Source: Heyndrickxia oleronia | GTDB taxonomy: Bacteria > Bacillota > Bacilli > Bacillales > Bacillaceae_C | Direction: 5' to 3' | DNA: 64,000 nt | Assembly (NCBI RefSeq): GCF_017809215.1 | Contig: NZ_CP065424.1 | Location: 754,001 to 818,000 of the forward strand | Shown here: positions 36,737-46,163 of the stretch, in pieces | How positions within the stretch are numbered: position 1 is the first letter of the stretch | Layout: each line of letters opens with the position of its first letter | Program-made: the position numbers and the translations under genes | Notes under the pieces: generated by a model | Databases searched by the model: none | What the model was told of the DNA's origin: nothing | What the model saw: only the letters and a program-made list of their open reading frames with translations

Positions 36737-37882
36737 ATGTTGACTAGGGATTTTTTTAATGATGTTAGTGAAAAGAATCAAGTAAAAAAAGCTTTGTACA
36801 AGCTGATACATAAAAAGGATTCCATCTCAAAAGTAGAGTTGCTTCATCGATTTCATGTACCTAATACGACGATGACCCGGATGGTTGCAGAGCTGGTAAA
36901 AAGGAAGCTAATTCGGGAATGTGGCGTTGCTGAATCAAATGGTGGAAGACCATCTGTTCTGTATGAGGTAGTCCCTGATGCTGGGTACTTAGTGGGAGTT
37001 GAAATTGCGAGAACGCATGTGGGAATCATGTTATTTGATTTGAGCTTTAAACCGGTCGGAGCAGATCAGTTTATGATTACAAATAAACATACACCTGAAG
37101 TGACCATTAAATTAATTATAGAAGGAATTGAACATCTTTTAACACAGTATCGTGTCGATCCATTGTTAGGGATTGGAATTGGGGCAGTGGGTCCAATTGA
37201 TCGAAAAAATGGAGTAATAATCAATCCTAGTGCATTTCCAGCAAAGGGTTGGCTCAATATCCCTATTGTGAGCATGCTAAAGGGTCATTTTGATGTTCCA
37301 GTTGTTCTGAATAATGGGGCTAATACAGCCGCTCTAGCTGAGTATCACGCAAATCAATCATTACAGGGAGAAAGTCTATTATATTGTATAAGTGGCTATG
37401 GTATACGCTGCGGATTTATTAAGGAGGGCCAATTATTCTATAATACACAAGGAGCGGCAAGCACATTCGAACATATAACGATTCAAGCAGATGGTAGACC
37501 GTGCTTATGTGGGAATAAGGGATGTTTAAGCTCGTATGTAACTTTCGGCGCGTTGTTTGACAGGATGAAAGAGAAAGGAATTTCTCCTTCTTTGGATCAA
37601 TTATTAAATAGTAAGGATCCTGCTGTGAAGGAGATCATTTTAGAGTCAGCACGTTATTATGGAATCGGAATTGCAAATATGATCAATGCTTTGCACCCTG
37701 ATACTGTATTACTGCATGGTAAATTAATTTATCATGATCGTAAGTATTATGAAGAGGTAGTGCGAGTGGCGAGAAACCATACATGTATGAAGGAAATTAG
37801 CATTAAAAAGGGATCATTTGGGGAGAAGGCAACATGTTTAGGAGCTGCTATATTCGTATTTGATCAATTTTTTAATGAATAA
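36737..37882 (+). CDS. ROK family transcriptional repressor (NagC/XylR type)
   Basis: 381 residues from ATG 36737, with GAGGAG upstream; the longer ORF start at 36695 has no ribosome site. N-terminal winged helix (SKVELLHRFHVPNTTMTRMVAELVKR), then a ROK sugar-binding domain with GIGIGAVGPIDRKNG, and the Zn motif CLCGNKGCLSSY. Such proteins repress carbohydrate genes until a sugar binds. No sugar operon is adjacent; the following genes encode chromate-type transporters, so the target is unclear. Confidence 0.82.
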   Translation: MLTRDFFNDVSEKNQVKKALYKLIHKKDSISKVELLHRFHVPNTTMTRMVAELVKRKLIRECGVAESNGGRPSVLYEVVPDAGYLVGVEIARTHVGIMLFDLSFKPVGADQFMITNKHTPEVTIKLIIEGIEHLLTQYRVDPLLGIGIGAVGPIDRKNGVIINPSAFPAKGWLNIPIVSMLKGHFDVPVVLNNGANTAALAEYHANQSLQGESLLYCISGYGIRCGFIKEGQLFYNTQGAASTFEHITIQADGRPCLCGNKGCLSSYVTFGALFDRMKEKGISPSLDQLLNSKDPAVKEIILESARYYGIGIANMINALHPDTVLLHGKLIYHDRKYYEEVVRVARNHTCMKEISIKKGSFGEKATCLGAAIFVFDQFFNE

Positions 37883-37903
37883 AGTATGTAGGATATTATT
37901 TGG

Positions 37904-37932
37904 ACACTTTTGTCCATTTTGGTCAAAAGTGT
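37904..37932. promoter_or_regulatory. Inverted repeat before the chromate transporter pair
   Basis: ACACTTTTG.CCA (37904-37916) and TGG.CAAAAGTGT (37920-37932), 13-base arms with one mismatch and a 3-base centre. It lies nine bases before the first possible start of the transporter gene and has no T run, so an operator or leader hairpin is more likely than a terminator. Confidence 0.45.
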
Positions 37933-37940
37933 GATAACAT

Positions 37941-38609
37941 GTGGATAGTAAAATGAAAATAGAAAGCTGGGATTGGATGAAAAAAAATTGGTCCTTACTT
38001 TTTCAATTGTTCTGGGTGTTTTTTAAAATTGGACCAGTTACATTTGGAGGCGGCTATGCCATGATTCCTTTAATTGAAAGGGAAGTGGTGAAAAAGAGGA
38101 AATGGGTAGAAATTGAAGAAGTGTCTGATATGTTTGCCCTTTCAGGTACGGCTCCCGGTGCAATCGCAGTGAATGCAGCCACATTTATTGGCCATAAGAT
38201 TGCAGGGGTACGTGGAGCAATTGCTGCAATGATTGGAGTTTTACTTCCAACCTTTCTCATTGTGATGCTTCTTAATATTATTTTTGTTTCTTTTGAAGGA
38301 AATCCTCATGTAAAAGCAGCGTTTTTAGGGATCAGAGCAGCAGTTGTAGCTTTGATAGCTTATGCGGCAATCAAAATTGCACGAACTTCCATCCTTGATA
38401 AATCTACCTTCATCTTAATGATTGTGATGGTCATTATGATGCTTGTATTCCATTGGCATCCTATTTTTGTTATTGTTACAGGTGCATTATTGGGAATTAT
38501 GATTGTAAAAGTCAAGGAATTAATGAATATACCGGTTCGATTAGACCACAATCCAGAAAAAAACAAAGAATCTATATATGACGTACCGAATGAGGAAATG
38601 AGGACGTAG
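37941..38609 (+). CDS. Chromate transporter, short-chain subunit 1
   Basis: 222 residues from GTG 37941 (an ATG at 37953 is the alternative; neither has a strong ribosome site). The signature FKIGPVTFGGGYAMIPLIEREV followed by SGTAPGAIAVNAATFIG marks a CHR-family domain. About six helices. It ends in a charged cytosolic tail. Short CHR proteins work as pairs, and its partner begins 10 bases downstream. The family exports chromate in some bacteria, but many Bacillus members have no proven substrate. Confidence 0.82.
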   Translation: MDSKMKIESWDWMKKNWSLLFQLFWVFFKIGPVTFGGGYAMIPLIEREVVKKRKWVEIEEVSDMFALSGTAPGAIAVNAATFIGHKIAGVRGAIAAMIGVLLPTFLIVMLLNIIFVSFEGNPHVKAAFLGIRAAVVALIAYAAIKIARTSILDKSTFILMIVMVIMMLVFHWHPIFVIVTGALLGIMIVKVKELMNIPVRLDHNPEKNKESIYDVPNEEMRT

Positions 38610-38619
38610 GAGGAATACT

Positions 38620-39156
38620 ATGTTATTTTCATTATTTACCCTATTCCTATTAATTGGAGCCGTTTCATTTGGTGGGGGTTACGCAATGATCCCAGTAATA
38701 GGGGCAGAGGTAACAAAAAAAGCATGGTTAACCACAACTGAATATACCGATATCGTTGCTCTTGCGGGAATGACACCAGGATCCATTGCATCAAACAGTG
38801 CCACAGCGGTTGGATATAAGGTTGCAGGAATTCCTGGGGCTATCGTATCATCAATCGCCATCACTCTTCCATCGATTATTTTTGTATTAATCATTGCTCT
38901 GTTTTTTTATAAAATTAATCAAAATAAACTTTTGCAATCTGCATTCTATGGATTGCGCCCGATTGTAACAAGCTTGATTATTTATGCAGCCATTCATTTT
39001 GCTATAGAAAACGGCGTGATTTCACTCCATGTATCTTGGCACATGGTCAGTTTATTTCTCCTCTTTCTTGCATCATTAGTGGGCCTGTCCTATTTCAAAA
39101 TACATCCAACTCTTGTTATATTATTCGCGGGGATTATTGGAATAATCATTTTTTGA
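38620..39156 (+). CDS. Chromate transporter, short-chain subunit 2
   Basis: 178 residues. The same signature as the preceding gene (LLIGAVSFGGGYAMIPVIGAEV, then GMTPGSIASNSATAVGYKVAG), with helices in the opposite expected topology, as usual for paired short CHR subunits. TAGGAGG precedes ATG 38620. A nearly perfect REP palindrome follows about 40 bases after the stop and may end the transcript. Confidence 0.82.
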   Translation: MLFSLFTLFLLIGAVSFGGGYAMIPVIGAEVTKKAWLTTTEYTDIVALAGMTPGSIASNSATAVGYKVAGIPGAIVSSIAITLPSIIFVLIIALFFYKINQNKLLQSAFYGLRPIVTSLIIYAAIHFAIENGVISLHVSWHMVSLFLLFLASLVGLSYFKIHPTLVILFAGIIGIIIF

Positions 39157-39194
39157 TAGATTGCTAAGATCATGAAAAATGGTTGTAGTACATA

Positions 39195-39230
39195 TTAAAG
39201 CAGTGGGGGGTCTGACCCCCACTGCTTTAA
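39195..39230. repeat. REP element, single core with both tails
   Basis: TTAAAGCAGTGGGGG (left) and CCCCCACTGCTTTAA (right) around a GTCTGA centre. This copy has the tail on both sides of one core, so it is a single long palindrome rather than two cores. Confidence 0.88.
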
Positions 39231-39251
39231 AGTATAAAAGTATACCTCGTT

Positions 39252-40361
39252 TCACACGGACTTATTCCAAAGATATTCGTATTTGAAGTGCAGCTTTCCG
39301 TCTTTTAGTGAAATGCGGTAGAGATTTCCAGCGCTTTGTATAAATAGATCATTATTCTCGATATATCCCATGACTTCATTATTGGTTTCGACAGTTGTCG
39401 ACCAATTTATTTTTTTACTTTGAAGGTTCACTTTTGAAAGGGTAAGTGACTGTTCATTCCGTTTTGTTTGATAGGATATATAGGCAATGGATTCTTTTGA
39501 ATCATAAGCTAAGATTGATAGATTAATAAAATGACTATTGATTTCATTCAAAGTATTCATAAGTTCTTTTTGATCATTCTCATTGGCGGAAGACACAGGC
39601 AAACTGCCTTTTTGAAAAAATGAATGATCGAAGGTATGATCATTAACAATTTTTTTATAACTGTCGTCTTCCTTTAAAGTATAGTTTTGTAGATCCAGTT
39701 TGTAATAGTGATTATCTAACCCATAGATGTACATATCTTTCTTTTTATCGATAAAATAATCAGTAAACTCATAACTTAAATTACCTTTTAATTCAGGAAC
39801 TTTTTGATAGAGTTCTTTTTCTGTCATCGTTTCTTTTCCGGTCAATAGGTCTATAAAGGAAAGCTTCTTTTTCTTTGGATTTATGACAATCATTTCATTA
39901 TTGGTTTGACCAAGTACATAGTCTTGCCAGTTTGATTTTTTTGTCCATTCTTTTATTCCTGTATCGCTATTAACGGCGATAAATTCAAAGGATGATACAC
40001 TAGTCGAAATGCCATTCGATTGTCCATTGGGGACTTTTACGGAAACCTTGTTTACAACCAAGGATTTCCCATTTTTTTGTATAGTTAATGTCGGAGATTC
40101 GGCTTTGACATCAACATGACGACCAGCCCCATTAAAAATTAATAGGACAAAAGATCCAACTGTAAAATAGATAATCAGCAAGATCCCTAATAGTGAAAAT
40201 CCACGCCTAAAACTTCCTTTACCAGCCAGTTTATTTTTTATCATTCGGTATAGCCAAAATGAGATTAATATAAATAATATAAAATAAAGAATCCCCACTA
40301 CAAGATCAAAGAAAAACCAACCCCTTAAAAACCAACCTTTAAACAGGTTAATGAAAAACAT
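39252..40361 (-). CDS. Membrane protein with a PQQ-like propeller domain
   Basis: 369 residues. Two N-terminal helices (about residues 15-38 and 55-78), then an extracellular domain with repeated beta-propeller-like units: FIAVNSDTGIKEWTKKSN, LSFIDLLTGKETMTEKEL, LFIQSAGNLYRISLKDGKL. It resembles PQQ-like repeat proteins but has no known catalytic residues. Ribosome site GGAGGGATG before ATG 40361. Convergent with the chromate transporter genes. Function unknown. Confidence 0.7.
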   Translation of the reverse strand: MFFINLFKGWFLRGWFFFDLVVGILYFILFILISFWLYRMIKNKLAGKGSFRRGFSLLGILLIIYFTVGSFVLLIFNGAGRHVDVKAESPTLTIQKNGKSLVVNKVSVKVPNGQSNGISTSVSSFEFIAVNSDTGIKEWTKKSNWQDYVLGQTNNEMIVINPKKKKLSFIDLLTGKETMTEKELYQKVPELKGNLSYEFTDYFIDKKKDMYIYGLDNHYYKLDLQNYTLKEDDSYKKIVNDHTFDHSFFQKGSLPVSSANENDQKELMNTLNEINSHFINLSILAYDSKESIAYISYQTKRNEQSLTLSKVNLQSKKINWSTTVETNNEVMGYIENNDLFIQSAGNLYRISLKDGKLHFKYEYLWNKSV

Positions 40362-40398
40362 AAAGCATCCCTCCTTGTACGAGGATATTATATCAAAA

Positions 40399-40442
40399 GG
40401 GGTCAGACCCCCACTACTTTAAAGCGGTGGGGGTCTGACCCC
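40399..40442. repeat. REP-family inverted pair, compact form
   Basis: GGGGTCAGACCCCCAC, TACTTTAAAGCG, GTGGGGGTCTGACCCC. The shortest spacer of all pairs here. It lies between two divergent genes. Confidence 0.9.
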
Positions 40443-40552
40443 TTAGTTCTTTCTTCATAGGCATTTAGTCTATTACTATAATTTACATTAAATAGGTATG
40501 ATGGTGGTATATATCCATTTTTCTATATGGGAAAATAAAGGGGACATTTACT

Positions 40553-41932
40553 ATGAAGAAATTTTTTTATGGGATGATGTTATTAACTTTACTGTTAGCT
40601 GCATGTTCGAAGGATGCTTCGCAACAGCAGGAGACAGAGAAAGGGAAGAAACAACCCGCCGAACCGAAGCAAGAAGAAAAATTAGCAAATGAATATAAAC
40701 CAAAGGAAGTAAAGTATTTTGATATTAAGATGCCTGATCGTGAGTTATCAGAGATGGAAAAAGAGTTATTGCGATATCCTGGGAAGTATAGCGGCGATCA
40801 ATATGATGAGGAAAAAGTTAAAGAAGCGCTAGATCAATTGCCTGAGGATTTAACGAAGGAAGAGTATATGGAGGAGTTAAAGTTTTTATTAACAGAGGAT
40901 TATCATAAAGAAATGGAAACATTACTTAACTTTAATTCAAATGTTGATGTTTCTGTTGATCGACCAGATGAGACAGTTAACATACCTGGTATGAGAACAG
41001 CACATTATGCAATTTTAATAGATGCTAGTGGTAGTATGAATGCCTCTGTTGGAGGTAAAACAAGAATGCAAGTAGCAAAGGAGGCTGTTCTTGAATTTGC
41101 TGAACAAATTCCGGAGAACGCAACTATTTCAATGCGTGTGTATGGTCATAAAGGTTCTGGAAGTGATTCAGATAAAAAAATGTCATGTAGCAGTTCGGAA
41201 AATTTGTATAGTGGGCGTTTTGAAAAGTCAAAATTTAACCAGTCATTAAATAAAGTAAAACCTGCAGGCTGGACGCCTATTGCTCTCGCATTAGAAAAGG
41301 TAAAAGAGGACATTCCAGAAAATACAGATGATATGATTGTATACGTAGTAAGCGATGGGATTGAGACTTGTAATGGTGATCCAGTAAAAGCGGCAAAGGA
41401 TTTAGTTACATCTGATATTCAAACTGTTGTAAATATTATTGGGTTTGACGTAGATAATGAAGGACAAAAATTATTGGAAAATGTTGCGAGTGCTGGAAAT
41501 GGTGAATTTACGTATGTGCAATCTGAACGTGATTTGAAAAGGTATTTAAGAGCCCAGTATGAAGAAATCCAGCAGGCTTGGCTGGACTGGAAAGAAGAAG
41601 GAAAAGCAAAGTCATTAGAAATAAAAGAAGAGAAAAAAGCATTAGCTCAAAGTACAAAAGAAAGCATGAAGGAAAAGAGTACACGTGAAAAAGAACGGAT
41701 GAAGCTAGCAAGGGAATATTTAAAAGAAAGATTTGATGATTATGATCATCCTACTCGCCAACTATATTCTGATATAGTCGATTATGGAAATGAAAAATGG
41801 CAATATGCCGTTGACACAGGCAACCTCATGTGGAGAGAAAGCGTAGATAACGGAAACGATGAATGGAGAAAATTCGTCGATGAAGGAAACAAAAAAATTA
41901 GTGAAACAATTGATAAGAAAAATGGAAATTAG
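40553..41932 (+). CDS. VWA-domain lipoprotein
   Basis: 459 residues. Signal peptide with lipobox LLLAACS (lipid Cys at about residue 19), a Lys/Glu-rich linker, then a von Willebrand A domain with the metal site ILIDASGSMNAS and the later VVSDGIETC. The C-terminal third is highly charged and helical, and ends with four spaced copies of a G-N-x-x-W type unit (DYGNEKW, DTGNLMW, DNGNDEW, DEGNKKI). It is anchored outside the membrane and probably binds a protein partner through the metal site. The stop TAG overlaps a REP element. Confidence 0.85.
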   Translation: MKKFFYGMMLLTLLLAACSKDASQQQETEKGKKQPAEPKQEEKLANEYKPKEVKYFDIKMPDRELSEMEKELLRYPGKYSGDQYDEEKVKEALDQLPEDLTKEEYMEELKFLLTEDYHKEMETLLNFNSNVDVSVDRPDETVNIPGMRTAHYAILIDASGSMNASVGGKTRMQVAKEAVLEFAEQIPENATISMRVYGHKGSGSDSDKKMSCSSSENLYSGRFEKSKFNQSLNKVKPAGWTPIALALEKVKEDIPENTDDMIVYVVSDGIETCNGDPVKAAKDLVTSDIQTVVNIIGFDVDNEGQKLLENVASAGNGEFTYVQSERDLKRYLRAQYEEIQQAWLDWKEEGKAKSLEIKEEKKALAQSTKESMKEKSTREKERMKLAREYLKERFDDYDHPTRQLYSDIVDYGNEKWQYAVDTGNLMWRESVDNGNDEWRKFVDEGNKKISETIDKKNGN

Positions 41933-41960
41933 GGGGTCAGACCCCCACCGCTTTAAAGTG
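41932..41960. repeat. REP half element, left flank of the RAYT gene
   Basis: GGGGGTCAGACCCCCAC-CG-CTTTAAAGTG. It is the inverted counterpart of the half element at 42661-42689 on the other side of the transposase gene. Confidence 0.9.
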
Positions 41961-41966
41961 ATAAAG

Positions 41967-42003
41967 AAACCTGTAGGAAAGTTGCGATCTACAGGTTTTT
42001 ATA
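41967..42003 (+). terminator. Rho-independent terminator
   Basis: AAACCTGTAG (41967-41976) and CTACAGGTTT (41989-41998), then TTTATAT. It ends the VWA lipoprotein transcript before the RAYT gene. Confidence 0.85.
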
Positions 42004-42105
42004 TATTAATAACGGCTTTCGTTTAATTGCTCGAATTTTAAGAAGGATATTAGCTAATTCTATCGAATATTTCTAAGTAGAAAAATAAGAAAGGAAGTGA
42101 AAAGA

Positions 42106-42660
42106 GTGGCTAGAAAGCCTCGTATTTGGTTTGAAGGGGCGATGTATCATATTACGAGTAGGGGGAACCGACAATCTGCATTATTTTATGATAATAAAGA
42201 TCGAGTGGTTTATTTAAAACTATTAGAAGAAGTTCGAAGTTATTATCCATTTATTCTTCATTCATATTGCCTAATGACCAATCATATTCATCTCCAATTA
42301 GAAACCATCAAGCATCATCCTCAGTATATAATGCAAATGCTCAATTCCAGATATGCCATTTATTTTAATAAGCGTCATGAACTTGTAGGACATGTTTTTC
42401 AAGGGCGCTATGGTTCAGAAATCATTGATTCGATCGTTTACCAATTAGAGGTGAGCAGATATATCCATTTAAATCCTGTTGATGCGAAAATAGTTCACGC
42501 CCCTGAAGATTATCGGTGGAGCAGCTATGCAGCTTATACTTCAAATAATACAAATCCGCATGTCACCACTAGTAAAATATTATCCTACTTTTCTCACCCA
42601 CAAAAAGAAAATTACCGTAAGTACGTTGAGATAAAAAAAGATCTATTGAAATCACTTTAA
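42106..42660 (+). CDS. REP-associated tyrosine transposase (RAYT, Y1 type)
   Basis: 184 residues from GTG 42106, nine bases after AAGGAAG; a GTG at 42097 overlaps that site. The Y1/HUH order is complete: YHITSRGN near the N-terminus, the metal-binding His-x-His in LMTNHIHLQLE, FQGRYGSE, and the probable nucleophile Tyr in EVSRYIHLNPVDAK. The short length and RYIHLNP motif are those of RAYTs (PF01797), which cut single-stranded DNA at REP hairpins and are usually single-copy and flanked by REPs. Here, too, one half element lies on each side in inverted orientation. It appears intact. Confidence 0.88.
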   Translation: MARKPRIWFEGAMYHITSRGNRQSALFYDNKDRVVYLKLLEEVRSYYPFILHSYCLMTNHIHLQLETIKHHPQYIMQMLNSRYAIYFNKRHELVGHVFQGRYGSEIIDSIVYQLEVSRYIHLNPVDAKIVHAPEDYRWSSYAAYTSNNTNPHVTTSKILSYFSHPQKENYRKYVEIKKDLLKSL

Positions 42661-42689
42661 CACTTTAAAGAAGTGGGGGTCAGACCCCC
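42661..42689. repeat. REP half element, right flank of the RAYT gene
   Basis: CACTTTAAAG-AA-GTGGGGGTCAGACCCCC. It begins directly after the RAYT stop and also provides the stop codon of the convergent pxpA gene. Confidence 0.9.
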
Positions 42690-43453
42690 AAGAAGTTACT
42701 GATTTTAGCTATGGTGATTCCTGCGTTTTGGAGGGAGGTGGAGATGTATTTGGCGAATTGTAATGCGTTTTGGCCGTCGCCGTGAATGCATACGGTGTGG
42801 GCTTGGATTGATACGTCCACTCCTTGTAGTGATTTTACTTTTCCTTCTTTCACGATGCGAATGACTTGGTTTACTGCTACTTCTTGATCGTGGATTAGCG
42901 CATTTTCTTCTCGTCTAGATGTTAAGGAACCGTCTTCTTGATAGGTTCTGTCGGAAAATACTTCACTTGCAGAGCGGAGACCAATTTTTTTTCCAGCTTT
43001 AACGAGCTCTCCTCCCGCTAATCCAAAAAGAATCAATTCAGGATCAACTTTATAGATTGCTTCAGCGATGGCCTCGGATAAAGATGGACTTTTTGCAGCC
43101 ATATTATATAGGGCACCATGAGGTTTTACATGTTGAAGTTTTCCGCCTTCAGCTTTGGTAAAAGCGTAAACGGCGCCAATTTGATAAACAATCAGATCAT
43201 AGGCTTCTTGTGGAGAAATATCCATCGTTCTTCTACCGAAGCCTACTAAATCTGGCAAACCAGGATGAACGCCAATCCCTACATTGCGTTCTAAAGCCAT
43301 CGTCACTGTTTTTCTCATTGTAGTGGGGTCTCCTGCATGGAACCCACAAGCAATATTGGCAGAAGTAATATAATTAAGAATTTCCTCATCTGTTCCCATT
43401 TTGTAAGCTCCAAAGCTCTCTCCCATATCACAATTTAAATCAATCATAGACAT
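42680..43453 (-). CDS. pxpA: 5-oxoprolinase subunit PxpA (LamB/YcsF family)
   Basis: 257 residues. [20 protein letters not shown], then [32 protein letters not shown] and [12 protein letters not shown] are invariant LamB/YcsF motifs. With PxpB and PxpC it forms the ATP-dependent 5-oxoprolinase that opens pyroglutamate to glutamate. Third gene of pxpB-pxpC-pxpA. The last three residues (LGV) and the TGA stop come from a REP element. Confidence 0.92.
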   Translation of the reverse strand: MSMIDLNCDMGESFGAYKMGTDEEILNYITSANIACGFHAGDPTTMRKTVTMALERNVGIGVHPGLPDLVGFGRRTMDISPQEAYDLIVYQIGAVYAFTKAEGGKLQHVKPHGALYNMAAKSPSLSEAIAEAIYKVDPELILFGLAGGELVKAGKKIGLRSASEVFSDRTYQEDGSLTSRREENALIHDQEVAVNQVIRIVKEGKVKSLQGVDVSIQAHTVCIHGDGQNALQFAKYISTSLQNAGITIAKISNFLGV

Positions 43454-43455
43454 GT

Positions 43456-44460
43456 TTATACCACCTCTTTAAATTTAAGTAAAATTCCTTTTTTAAGCTG
43501 TTGTATTTCTTTTTCCTTTTCTATTAGAAGATGAAAAGCCTGTTCAATTGTTATTTCAGAAAATCGAAGCTGATCCCCTGGTTTCATCTGTGCTAATCGT
43601 GGTAAATCGACAGAAGCTACCTGTCCGATTTTTGGATAACCACCAGTTGTTTGTCTATCAGCTAATAAAATAATGGGGTTTCCATCTGAAGGAACTTGGA
43701 TCGTACCGAAATTGACAGCTTCCGATAAGATTTCTTGGGCATGCTCCAAAGATAATGGTTCTCCTTTTAAACGATACCCCATGCGATCTGATTGGGTTGT
43801 CACTTCAAATGTATTTGAGAAAAAATTCTTCCTGCTATCTTCCGTAAATAAATGGTATTGCCGTCCTTTTATGACTCGAATAGAAGCAGACTTTTTATTG
43901 TTTGGGATTAGTTCCGATGTGACAGACCATTCCATTTCAAAAAAATGATGAGTGTGTGCATCCAATTTACGCATGATTTTTGCAGAAATTTCATTTGGTA
44001 GACCAAAAGGAATTTGATCATCCATTTGTAATGAACGCCCATGAAAACCGCCGATTCCTGCCCTTAAGTAGGTTGATTTACTTCCCATGATGCTTGGAAT
44101 TGAAAGTCCCCCGGCGATAGCAAGATTTGCCCGGCATCCAGACTTTAGTGAGCCAAAGCGAAGTTCGCTCCCTTTTTTTACGAAGATTGTTCGCCAAGGT
44201 CGAACAGGCTTTCCATTAATCATAGGGGAAAGATCACCACCGCAAATAGAAATTAGAGCATTCTCATCAAATTCAATTACTGGCCCCAGCATGGTTATTT
44301 CGATGGTAGGGGCATTTTCTTCATTTCCAACTAAAAAATTAGCGATTCGATGAGCAAAGGTATCCATCGCACCGCCAGCGATTACACCATATCGTTGAAA
44401 ACCATGTCTACCTAAATCCTGTATGGTTGTTAAGAGTCCGGGCTTTTTAATAGTGATCAT
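43456..44460 (-). CDS. pxpC: 5-oxoprolinase subunit PxpC (KipA-like, biotin-carboxyltransferase fold)
   Basis: 334 residues. Opening [20 protein letters not shown], then [36 protein letters not shown], and [22 protein letters not shown] near the end are family hallmarks. It pairs with PxpB. In older literature the B. subtilis relatives are KipA and KipI, named for kinase-A inhibition, but the three-gene context here points to 5-oxoproline use. It overlaps pxpB by four bases. Confidence 0.92.
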   Translation of the reverse strand: MITIKKPGLLTTIQDLGRHGFQRYGVIAGGAMDTFAHRIANFLVGNEENAPTIEITMLGPVIEFDENALISICGGDLSPMINGKPVRPWRTIFVKKGSELRFGSLKSGCRANLAIAGGLSIPSIMGSKSTYLRAGIGGFHGRSLQMDDQIPFGLPNEISAKIMRKLDAHTHHFFEMEWSVTSELIPNNKKSASIRVIKGRQYHLFTEDSRKNFFSNTFEVTTQSDRMGYRLKGEPLSLEHAQEILSEAVNFGTIQVPSDGNPIILLADRQTTGGYPKIGQVASVDLPRLAQMKPGDQLRFSEITIEQAFHLLIEKEKEIQQLKKGILLKFKEVV

Positions 44461-45173
44461 TTAGCAGCATCCTCCCATTCCAAGTATTCCTGATAACTAA
44501 TAGGAGTAAAGCGAATTTTATCTCCCGCCTTTAATAGACTCGGAGATTCATCGTTTGGGCGAAATAAATGAATAGGGGTCCTCCCAATTAACTGCCAGCC
44601 TCCCGGGGTCTCAATTGGATAGATACCTGTTTGTTTACCGGCAATTCCTACTGATCTTTCAGGTATTCTTAATCGAGGGGAAGCGAGCCGTGGGGCAGCT
44701 ATTTTTTCGGACATTCCCCCAATATAAGGGAAACCCGGTGCGAAACCGATCATGTAAACAATATAGTCCCCAGTTGAGTGGATGTGAATCACTTCTTCAG
44801 TTGTTAAGTCATTCAATCGTGCAACGGTCTCAAGGTCAGGACCTAATTCTCCTCCATAGCATACAGGAATATCTACTATCCTTGGCTCTTTTTCCACTCC
44901 TAACGTTAGTTTTGAAAGAAGAGACTCCAGCTGACGGCAAACATATGTGGATGGAAGTTCTGTTGATTGTCTTAATGCAGATGTGAGTTTAAAAGGGTCA
45001 TAGTAAACAGTCACCGTTGTAAAGGCTGGGACATACTCTTCTACCCAATCTAATGGATGATCCTCAAAATACGCAGAAAGGACTTGAACTTTTTCATGGG
45101 TTAGCGTATTCATCTCTTGTCCCAATTCAATGATGATTGCGTTCTCTCCCATAGGATGTAAGTGATATTCCAT
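44457..45173 (-). CDS. pxpB: 5-oxoprolinase subunit PxpB (KipI-like)
   Basis: 238 residues from ATG 45173, with GGAGGGG upstream; an ATG at 45191 precedes that ribosome site. Landmarks are DWVEEYVPAFTTVTVYYDP, IPVCYGGELGPDLE and MIGFAPGFPYIGGMSEKIA, followed by SVGIAGKQTGIYPIETPGGW. First gene of the pxpBCA operon, divergent from the DUF969-DUF979-pcp operon across a 280-bp promoter region. Confidence 0.92.
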   Translation of the reverse strand: MEYHLHPMGENAIIIELGQEMNTLTHEKVQVLSAYFEDHPLDWVEEYVPAFTTVTVYYDPFKLTSALRQSTELPSTYVCRQLESLLSKLTLGVEKEPRIVDIPVCYGGELGPDLETVARLNDLTTEEVIHIHSTGDYIVYMIGFAPGFPYIGGMSEKIAAPRLASPRLRIPERSVGIAGKQTGIYPIETPGGWQLIGRTPIHLFRPNDESPSLLKAGDKIRFTPISYQEYLEWEDAAK

Positions 45174-45452
45174 TGGAACTGTCCCCTCCATAATCTTTTA
45201 TACTTTTCTTTTATAATATAATATTTATAACCTTTTAACAATTCATGTTTTTTAATCTAATTTGTCTACTAAGATAAAATGATAAGAAGAATATGCCTAT
45301 TTACATTGAATAACATCACTTTTTTTGGAAATGAAAAAATTTAAAATACTCTTTTCAGATTGATTTGATTTGTGATACAATTCTAACATTAGTAAATATA
45401 TATACTAGAATAATATTTTGAAATACTTAAACATCTAGAGAGAAGGGATTAT

Positions 45453-46163
45453 ATGGTATTAATAGGAGTTGCCTTAATCATTATTGGATTTGCCTTTAGG
45501 TTGAATTCACTTGTAGTTGTGACCGTTTCGGGTTTAGTAACAGGATTAATTGCTGGGCTTCCGATAAAGGAAATCATTACACAATTTGGTGAGGCATTTA
45601 CTACGAATCGCTATATGTCGATTTTAATCGTTACACTTCCTGTCATCGGTCTTCTTGAAAGAAGTGGATTACAGAATCAAGCAGGGCATCTTGTTTCAAA
45701 AATTAAAGCAGTAACTGTAGGGCGAATTTTAAATATCTATTTACTTATTCGTGAAGTAGGAGCTGCTCTTGGATTAAATAGTATTGGTGGCCATCCTCAA
45801 ACTGTCCGCCCACTCATAGCACCAATGGCAGAAGGAGCTGCAGAGGCGAAATATGGTGAGGTTCCTGAAGAAGATCGCGAGGAAATTAGAGCACAAGCTG
45901 CCGCTGCAGATAATATTGGTCTCTTCTTTGGTGAAGATATATTTGTAGCCGTCGGTGCAATTTTATTAATGAAAGGATTTTTTGATCAAAATGGCATTGA
46001 TGCGGACCCGATATCAATGGCGCTATGGGGAATACCGACAGCCATTTTTGCTTTCATTGTCCACTCTATAAGACTCTATCTATTTGATAAAAAGCTAGAT
46101 CGCAAGTTAGGTTCAAAAATGAAGAAAGTTGATTCAGGCAGCAAGAAGGATGTGAACGTATGA
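45453..46163 (+). CDS. DUF969 family membrane protein
   Basis: 236 residues. About six helices. GIPLKE-like loop GLPIKEIITQFGEAFTTNRYMSI, then LPVIGLLERSGLQNQAG and the GGHPQTVRPLIAPMAEGAA region are typical of DUF969. It occurs with DUF979 as a two-part transporter-like system. Next to pcp and pxp genes, import of pyroglutamate or pyroglutamyl peptides is a reasonable inference. AGAGAAGGG precedes ATG 45453. Its end overlaps the DUF979 start. Confidence 0.85.
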   Translation: MVLIGVALIIIGFAFRLNSLVVVTVSGLVTGLIAGLPIKEIITQFGEAFTTNRYMSILIVTLPVIGLLERSGLQNQAGHLVSKIKAVTVGRILNIYLLIREVGAALGLNSIGGHPQTVRPLIAPMAEGAAEAKYGEVPEEDREEIRAQAAAADNIGLFFGEDIFVAVGAILLMKGFFDQNGIDADPISMALWGIPTAIFAFIVHSIRLYLFDKKLDRKLGSKMKKVDSGSKKDVNV

